Origin: Planctomycetota bacterium
Lineage (GTDB): Bacteria > Planctomycetota > SZUA-567 > JAKLDR01
DNA length: 64,000 bases
Reading direction: 5' to 3'
NCBI GenBank assembly: GCA_022703445.1
Contig: JAKLDR010000010.1
Coordinates: forward strand, 1 to 64,000
Shown here: positions 59,301-64,000 of the stretch, piece by piece
Numbering within the stretch: position 1 is the first letter of the stretch
Layout: every line of letters begins with the position of its first letter
Notes under the pieces: model-generated
Seen by the model: the letters and a program-made list of their open reading frames with translations, nothing else
Told to the model about the DNA's origin: nothing
The model's database searches: none
Made by a program: the position numbers and the translations under genes

Positions 59301-59527
59301 GCGGGTATGCGCACCTTGTCGCCGCGGCCCACAAGCCGCTCGTGGACGAAGCTGCGGCCGTAGGAATCAAACCCCTCGCCGGCGTCTTTCATGTCTGCCA
59401 GGAGGTCCCGGTTGCTCTTGTAGCCGAACAGGCTGTTCAGCCAGGCCAGCAGGACAAGGCGGTTCTCCAGCTTGACGTAGGTGCTGGTGCCGCCGTTTAC
59501 CGCCGGGCTGGCCGCGCGCCGCGCCAT
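56342..59527 (-). CDS. Type III restriction enzyme, Res subunit
   Basis: A 1061-residue helicase-nuclease. FWMATGSGKTLVMHINY (Walker A, about residue 165) and NLIFVDEGHKGSGG (DEGH-type Walker B) mark the helicase; EGWNSWRVSNMGLLNIGRTE and GRGVRLRGLG are later helicase motifs. The C-terminal nuclease (about 925-960) has FFPDFILWIKEGRAQ and VVFVEPHG (D...E). Res cuts DNA after ATP-driven travel from sites left unmethylated by Mod. It lies three bases after the mod stop and in phase with it. Confidence 0.92.
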   Translation of the reverse strand: MARRAASPAVNGGTSTYVKLENRLVLLAWLNSLFGYKSNRDLLADMKDAGEGFDSYGRSFVHERLVGRGDKVRIPAEVLGRYDDNIRAHLNAINTRRPEPIKLRYFQYLAVLYTEIYLDWYFSRPSDLLACLNDFVRQRNAGKEPGDAQDLLFAEADLTKLAFWMATGSGKTLVMHINYRQFLHYNKQPLDNILLITPNEGLTDQHIAEMEASGVPCARFSIDESGLWSGDKNVVRVIEITKLVEEKRGGGVSVDVESFQGNNLIFVDEGHKGSGGEAWRKFRDRLGETGFTFEYSATFGQALTATKNDDLTVEYGKAIAFDYSYKYFHGNGFGKDFHILNLRDETKEDDTDTLLLGNLLSFYEQQRCYAEQSAVLRPYNIEMPLWVFVGSSVNAVYKESGKARSDVLTVARFLHRFLENKRAWSVRAIERLIQGKSGLRDDAGGDVFAERFEYLRGGGQDPDAIYRDILATVFHAPAGGGLHMCDVKSGPGELGLKVGGAENYFGLIYIGDTASFKKLVEEDDAGIQMEDDAISSSLFAGINRPDATINVLIGAKKFMEGWNSWRVSNMGLLNIGRTEGSEIIQLFGRGVRLRGLGFGLKRSTALDGEHPAHIRLLEILNIFAVRANYMAQFREYLEREGVETLGQVELPLPIRANAEFLGKNLLVPRVPPERDFALECDIVLTPDPAAKVSVDMSLKVESMRSGAGGLKAQSMHAGTELQIPAESLDLVDWNRAYLVVMDYKEQKGFSNLVIRPQVLREILAAEEPRLYRLVAEEGVARPQSFADTALLTEAVLTILRKYVEKFYYVSKERWDSKNMVYAALDKSDANFRDYTVCIDRAERELIEAVQKLIAEGEQLYCSEVRELPNVHFDRHLYQPLLVERGEKVKSDPPGLNESERRFVEGLRDFCRREAGKSLAGKEVFLLRNLSRGRGVGFFENEGFFPDFILWIKEGRAQRVVFVEPHGMLREKTYWTDDKVKLHLRLRELSKAWGARAGLRDVELDSVIVSATPYDTLRDYYGTGDWSRERFAEAHILFFEDEGYVGRMFGTSEKSGKERSGP

Positions 59528-59530
59528 GTG

Positions 59531-62500
59531 CTAGTTCCCCCCGTTGCCCGCGGCTATGGGCGCGAACATCCTGGCCTTGAAGACAGGGTCGAGGCTCTTT
59601 GCCCCGGGTATGGTGCTGTCGCTGTTGACGAAGACATCGTCGGCGCCCGCCGCCAGCTTCTGCTCGGCGACGAACTTCTTGTCGCGCTCGAAATCGGCCG
59701 CCTTCCAGCCCTTGGTCTCGCGCCAGATGACCGCGACCGTGCGGCTGTCCACGGTGCCGCGGTACACAAGATAGGCGCGGTCCTTGTCGCTGACGGCCTT
59801 GCGGGACTGGACCCGCAGCCCGAGCAGGTAGTTGAACGTCTCGGGCAGGTCCACCGGCTTGTCCCTGGTCTGCCCGTCCTCGGCGATCAGGAGTTTGTAC
59901 GCGAAGGGAGTCGCCAGCTTCTCGACGTTGAGGAGTGTGTCGCTCTCCTTGGTCTCCCACTCCAACATGTAGTTCAGCAGGTAGTCGTCAAAGCCGGTCA
60001 GCAGCTTCTGGCCTCCCTTGCCGTTGAAGGCAATGTTGTTCAGGGCGTCCTCATACGACTCGATGCGCAAGTACCTGATGATCCGCGGAGACCGGGTGAC
60101 TTCATTCTTTGCGGCTGCCCTGCTAGGTTTGCCATCCTTCCACTCGGGCGAGAAGATGGCCTTCTTAAGGCGCGGCAGAAGAATCGTGTCGAAGTAGGAA
60201 TCCACTTCAACGAGGATGAACCGGCGCCGGCCTCCATCGGAGCGATTGAGGTTCATCACCGCGTGACCTGTGGTTCCGGAGCCGGCGAAGTAATCGCCGA
60301 CCCAAGCGGCAGTGTCATTGGCAAACTTGCAGACGTACTCAATGAGCCCGATCGGCTTGGGGTAGGAGAAGGTGAAGCCCATATCCGCCAGCTGGCCAGC
60401 CATGCGCTTCACGGTTCCGACGTTCCTGATCACGGAAAGAACGTGGCTCTGTTTTGCGCGGGTCTTGTAGCAGTATATGGCACCGGTGTGGGTTATCTTG
60501 AACCAGGTCTCTAATCCTTTAGAGTCGCGAATGGGCTGGCATTTGTTTGCAGTGAACTCATCCAACAGGAAGAGGGAACTCCAGCCGCTGAAGGCGCGCG
60601 CCTCTCGCGTCAACTTCCCGCCCTTGACCACGACCTTATCCCGCAGGTGGGGCCATTCGGAATCGCGCGCCGGGATTTCGCCCTCGTCGAACGACGCCGG
60701 GAATCCTTTGGGGAGCAGCACTTCGCTGGGAGGATTGGCTGGCCCGTTCTTTGTGATTGAGTTCTCTATCGTATCATTGTAGAGCTTGCTCTCGCCTTCA
60801 ATGTCAGGCGCGATCACTTGCGCATGAGGATAGGATCCCTCGTCTTTGCAGAAGGCAAGGAGGTACTCATGGTTGCACTTGACCTTGCTTTGATTGTCGA
60901 TATTCCCCTCGTTGTTCCAGACAAAGTTCGCGAGAAGGTTGTCGCGTCCAAAGATGTCGGCAAGGGCCAGTCTCAAGCGGTCAACTTCGTGGTCGGCTAT
61001 TGAGCACGTGAGCAATCCGTCCGTCGCCATCAGCGCGCGACCAAGAATGCCGCGATCCTGCATCATCGCCAACCACGAGGAATGCTGGTAACCATCCTTG
61101 TACAGGAAGTCATCATTCCCGGTGTTGTAGGGAGGGTCAAGGTACGTGCACTTAACCTGTCCGCGGTATCTCTCCATGAGCAGGTTCAGCGCCTGGAAGT
61201 TCTCGCCCTTCACTAGGAGGCCGTCGGTCTTCTCATCCAGGTCCGGGATGGCGGCCAGCAGGCGGTCGGTGAACTCGCGGCTAAAGTGCCTGGTGTCCAG
61301 CACCAGGGTTGGGTGGGCCTTGAGGAAGACGACGCGGCGGTCCTTCTTGGTCTTGGCGGCCGCGCTGAAGATGTTCTTCTCTTCCTCGTCGATGTGGAAG
61401 AGCTCCTTCCATTCCTCCCACTGCGCGTCGCAGGCAGCGATGTCACCGTGGAACTCCGCCGGGACCGTGGACATGGTAATGCAGTAGTGGGTCTCGGTGA
61501 TGAACTTACGCTTCTCGAACAGCTTCTTCTGGAAGTTCTCGACCTGGGCCAGGAAGGCGATGACCTTGAGGCCGATGGCCTTCATGACGCGCATGACCTG
61601 GAACCAGGCCTCCGCCCGGCCCTCTCCCGCGGCCTCCAGGTCGTCGATGTTCAGGACTTCGTTCTTGAGGTAGAAGTCCAGCTCCCGCTCCAAGAAGCCC
61701 TTGAGATCCTTGTGGACGAAGAAGTCCGAGGTGTTCCGCCGCGTGTACTGGCGGAGGTGATGCTCCAGGCAGGTGACCGGGTTGCCGTCGCCGTCCTTGC
61801 GCCGCTCGGCCGAGAGGGCCGCCACGGCCTTGTCTTCCTTCGCGAAGTGCTTCGGGACGGCTTCCAGCGCCTCGGCGATGATGGCATCCTGCTGGTTCTT
61901 CTTGCCGTACCTGATTTCCTCCTGCGCGGTCAGCGGGCGGTACTCGAAGGGGATCACGACCTGCTTGGCCTTTTCGTCGAAGGCGGCCCCCTTGACCACC
62001 GGGACGAAGAAGCGCTTGTCGCCCTTGACGTTGTCCTTCTCCACGTCGGCCGCCTGGAGCTTGAAGTGGACCGTCAGGCCGCGCGAAACAAAGGTGTAGT
62101 CGGTGAAGTACTCCCCGGTCTTGACGTAGTACTGGTCCTTGTTGGCCCAGTGGAGGCAAACCTCCTCGCCGTTGTAGGGGACGGCGTACTTCTCCTTTCG
62201 GGAGTAGCGGCGCTTGGACATGAAATCGCCGGCGTCGTAGTAGCGGCTGAAGAACGTGTACAGGTGGTTGAAGATGGCCGCCTCCACAGCCGGGCGCGGC
62301 TTGGCGCCGTGCGCGGTGCTCCGGAGAGCGACGTACTTCTTGGCGATGTCGGCCAGCTTGCCCTTTTGCTCCAGCAGCGGCCGGTGCTTTTCCGCGAGCT
62401 CACCCTTGCCGTCGAGGGCGTCCTCTCCCAGGAGCTCCTTCAACTGGCCGGCCAGCTCCTGCAGCTCCTTGGCGGCCCCGGCCTGCTCGGCCACGGCGCC

Positions 62501-62680
62501 GGACTCCAGTTCCTTTGCCACGGCGGCAGGCAGATCCTTCTCGATGAACTTGTCGAGGACGTCGCGCTTGTGGTTCAGTATCCGGTAGATGCCGAAGTCC
62601 AGGTCCGCGCTCTCGAACTGGAACAGCCGGCGCAGGAGCTCCTGGAACTTCTTGCGGTTCTCTGTCACGATTTCAGGCAT
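59531..62680 (-). CDS. Type III modification methyltransferase, Mod subunit
   Basis: A 1049-residue adenine methyltransferase of the beta class: the catalytic YLDPPYNTGNDDFLYKDG (motif IV, about residue 520) lies before the SAM-binding VGDYFAGSGTTGHAVMNLN (motif I). It is longer than most Mod proteins, with a large N-terminal domain (about 1-470) that begins NRKKFQELLRRLFQFESADL. Mod reads the target and methylates one strand; it works with Res. ATG 62680 has GAGAGGA upstream. A TATA-like CTTATATT is about 140 bases before. Confidence 0.92.
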   Translation of the reverse strand: MPEIVTENRKKFQELLRRLFQFESADLDFGIYRILNHKRDVLDKFIEKDLPAAVAKELESGAVAEQAGAAKELQELAGQLKELLGEDALDGKGELAEKHRPLLEQKGKLADIAKKYVALRSTAHGAKPRPAVEAAIFNHLYTFFSRYYDAGDFMSKRRYSRKEKYAVPYNGEEVCLHWANKDQYYVKTGEYFTDYTFVSRGLTVHFKLQAADVEKDNVKGDKRFFVPVVKGAAFDEKAKQVVIPFEYRPLTAQEEIRYGKKNQQDAIIAEALEAVPKHFAKEDKAVAALSAERRKDGDGNPVTCLEHHLRQYTRRNTSDFFVHKDLKGFLERELDFYLKNEVLNIDDLEAAGEGRAEAWFQVMRVMKAIGLKVIAFLAQVENFQKKLFEKRKFITETHYCITMSTVPAEFHGDIAACDAQWEEWKELFHIDEEEKNIFSAAAKTKKDRRVVFLKAHPTLVLDTRHFSREFTDRLLAAIPDLDEKTDGLLVKGENFQALNLLMERYRGQVKCTYLDPPYNTGNDDFLYKDGYQHSSWLAMMQDRGILGRALMATDGLLTCSIADHEVDRLRLALADIFGRDNLLANFVWNNEGNIDNQSKVKCNHEYLLAFCKDEGSYPHAQVIAPDIEGESKLYNDTIENSITKNGPANPPSEVLLPKGFPASFDEGEIPARDSEWPHLRDKVVVKGGKLTREARAFSGWSSLFLLDEFTANKCQPIRDSKGLETWFKITHTGAIYCYKTRAKQSHVLSVIRNVGTVKRMAGQLADMGFTFSYPKPIGLIEYVCKFANDTAAWVGDYFAGSGTTGHAVMNLNRSDGGRRRFILVEVDSYFDTILLPRLKKAIFSPEWKDGKPSRAAAKNEVTRSPRIIRYLRIESYEDALNNIAFNGKGGQKLLTGFDDYLLNYMLEWETKESDTLLNVEKLATPFAYKLLIAEDGQTRDKPVDLPETFNYLLGLRVQSRKAVSDKDRAYLVYRGTVDSRTVAVIWRETKGWKAADFERDKKFVAEQKLAAGADDVFVNSDSTIPGAKSLDPVFKARMFAPIAAGNGGN

Positions 62681-62850
62681 TGTCGCATCGTCCTCTCTGC
62701 CCCTGGCGGCCTCACGGGCCGCAAGTCTATCTGTCCGCGGGGCTTAATGCAAGGAATCACCCCGTGGCTGGGAAGCCGGGGGCGGTGATGCTTAAGTGTT
62801 GGTGGCCCCGGAATATAAGCGCGGGCGCCGAGCGGACATGGTCCGGCGCG

Positions 62851-63549
62851 TCAACCTTGTCGCGGATCGGCCCCGAGGGCCTTCCGCTCGAAAACGACCG
62901 CCAGCGCCTGCATGAGTTCGCCCGTCATCACCATGGTGTCCTGGTAGTGCACCTGCAACTCGGCCTGCTTGGTCAACCTGTACGCGTCAACGGATACGTA
63001 AACTGCCTCGAGGGCGGCGCGGCTTTTCGCCCTGTCTTCAAAGCCGAGAGCGACGGCCTCCATAAGCTCCCACTCAAGCTTCCCAAGCTCCCCGTCCGCC
63101 CAAGATATCCGGTGCACGATCTCGTTCCGTTTCTTGCGGAATTCGTCGTGACGGACCCGCGCCTTGTGTTTGCGCAGTATCGCGGGAACGGGCGATGTCT
63201 GCACGTGCGCGTTGCGCATGACGGCCGCGAAGGTCACGTCCTGGTCGGCCGTCCCCAGATCGAACACCGCGCTGATGAGGTTGGCCGTCACGTCGGAAAG
63301 CGTGCACCACGATATGATGTAGAACTTCAGCGCGATGGACACGTCAATGGTTGTCTGGTGGCGGCCGAACCGTTTGAGCAGCGTGAGGATCTCGTCGTCC
63401 AGCAGGTTCATGCGGCACAGCGTCCACCAAACCCGGCCTTCGTAGTAGTCTTCCCGGCGGGCACGGAAGCGGGCCGCGAAATCCTTGTCACCGAATCTCC
63501 GCTCGATGACGGGCATGAAGGGGGAATCCAGTGTGAAGCGGGTACTCAT
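62851..63549 (-). CDS. HEPN-domain protein
   Basis: A 232-residue protein. EFRKKRNEIVHRISWADGEL holds the R-x4-H of HEPN proteins (about residue 140-150); the rest is helical (DVSIALKFYIISWCTLSDVT). AGGAG is eight bases before ATG 63549, and the TATA at 63611 is about 65 bases before. A HEPN protein beside a type III system may be a back-up toxin that acts when restriction fails, but they have separate promoters. Confidence 0.7.
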   Translation of the reverse strand: MSTRFTLDSPFMPVIERRFGDKDFAARFRARREDYYEGRVWWTLCRMNLLDDEILTLLKRFGRHQTTIDVSIALKFYIISWCTLSDVTANLISAVFDLGTADQDVTFAAVMRNAHVQTSPVPAILRKHKARVRHDEFRKKRNEIVHRISWADGELGKLEWELMEAVALGFEDRAKSRAALEAVYVSVDAYRLTKQAELQVHYQDTMVMTGELMQALAVVFERKALGADPRQG

Positions 63550-63610
63550 CACGGTCTCCTAAGGAATGCCTTTGGCCGGGGACTGTAATGGCTTCGAGAT
63601 GTGGGTCAAG

Positions 63611-63620
63611 AACATATAAG
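63611..63620. promoter_or_regulatory. Divergent TATA box (ACATATAAGC)
   Basis: Between the HEPN gene (minus) and the last gene (plus). Read as CATATAAG it is about 40 bases before ATG 63655 with AGGTG near; read as GCTTATAT it serves the HEPN gene. The backbone element is not upstream. Confidence 0.5.
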
Positions 63621-63654
63621 CCCCCGCCCCCAATAGTTATCCAGGTGCCCTCTC

Positions 63655-64000
63655 ATGTACTGCGCGTCCTGTAGCCGCTGCGAAATCCAGGGTGAAACCG
63701 CCCTCGAAAGTTATCTTGGGGATCTGCTCGATACGAAAGGCTACGGGGAACTAGGCGAAGCCGAAAGGAAGGACGGCGTCTACAGGCGCGCGGTCGAACT
63801 CCACCCCGGCCTGGAGCTGGTCTACGAGAGGCGGCCGGTCAGCGCCACGGCCTGCGACTGGCAGACCGGCGAGGAGCTTCACGTTTACGAGGCCACCGAG
63901 GACAAGCCCCTGCCCTGCGACGGCGACTACTGCCGGGCGCGGGTGGAGTACCCGGAGACCGTCGAACTGGTCGGCTATGGCGACAACAAGGAAGAGGACA
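63655..64000 (+). CDS. Hypothetical protein, cut by window edge
   Basis: The frame from ATG 63655 is open to 64000 (115 codons). The N-terminus MYCASCSRCEIQGETALESY has three cysteines; a later ATACDWQTGEEL and DGDYCRARVEY hold more. The style (acidic, Cys-bearing) resembles the small backbone proteins at 46-53 kb. AGGTG is about nine bases before ATG. No family known. Confidence 0.65.
   Translation, partial: MYCASCSRCEIQGETALESYLGDLLDTKGYGELGEAERKDGVYRRAVELHPGLELVYERRPVSATACDWQTGEELHVYEATEDKPLPCDGDYCRARVEYPETVELVGYGDNKEED

Noticed and set aside
61286-62788. Plus-strand open frame of 500 codons opposite the Mod gene
   Set aside because: Antisense shadow; Mod motifs DPPY and FAGSGTT are on the minus strand.

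Overview
The window looks archaeal. It carries an Orc1/Cdc6 initiator (24923-25957), HerA-family ATPases and an archaeal-style tyrosine integrase. Many genes are preceded by a TATA box 26-30 bases before either the start codon (leaderless) or a short Shine-Dalgarno (SD) leader. The DNA is very GC-rich, with AT-richer islands around 16.8-21.4 kb and in parts of 46-51 kb and 53.8-56.3 kb. I cannot name the lineage. The mix of an initiator, HerA-like translocases, an integrase, a serine recombinase, many small unknown genes and much defence cargo fits a large plasmid or integrated mobile element.

Layout. (1) 1-16436: a tightly coupled minus-strand run, read from SprT-like peptidase, beta-propeller/coiled-coil protein, ClpB-like AAA+ ATPase, NrdG-like and two SPL-like radical-SAM proteins, DUF488 and membrane protein to a HerA-like ATPase and class II ribonucleotide reductase, ending in an Xre regulator and a serine recombinase cut by the window edge. 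(2) 16610-21417: an AT-richer module, probably a conflict system. A bEBP-like AAA+ protein and a NACHT/STAND-HEAT protein share the same N-terminal Ig-like domain and flank a small ADP-ribosyltransferase-like protein. (3) 21490-27311: the replication/mobility block, with GTTTCTCGG repeats, HerA-like ATPase, Orc1/Cdc6 and integrase. (4) 27551-32754: small genes, HNH nuclease and Rad50-Mre11. (5) 33488-53729: backbone clusters of small GC-rich plus-strand genes (two with DUF2958), interspersed with cargo: an ABC three-component system, an EEP phosphohydrolase, DUF4238, an HTH/GIY-YIG fusion, PLD and NucS-like nucleases, a GIY-YIG protein, and an MBL/membrane/MBL/HEPN cassette. (6) 53791-63549: an M48 membrane-peptidase gene split by an in-frame TAG, a type III restriction-modification pair and a HEPN protein. 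A last partial gene runs off the right edge.

Two layers of organisation stand out. First, seven promoters, including those of orc1/cdc6, the integrase and the small-gene clusters, share an upstream element (consensus near YGCCCRCCGCGCCACC) 27-30 bases before the TATA box. I did not find it before the defence genes I checked, so it may mark a backbone regulon. Second, two genes are interrupted only by an in-frame TAG while the downstream frame stays open and protein-like. TAG also ends about 17 other genes here, so recoding is a possibility rather than a conclusion. I saw no rRNA, complete tRNA or CRISPR array.
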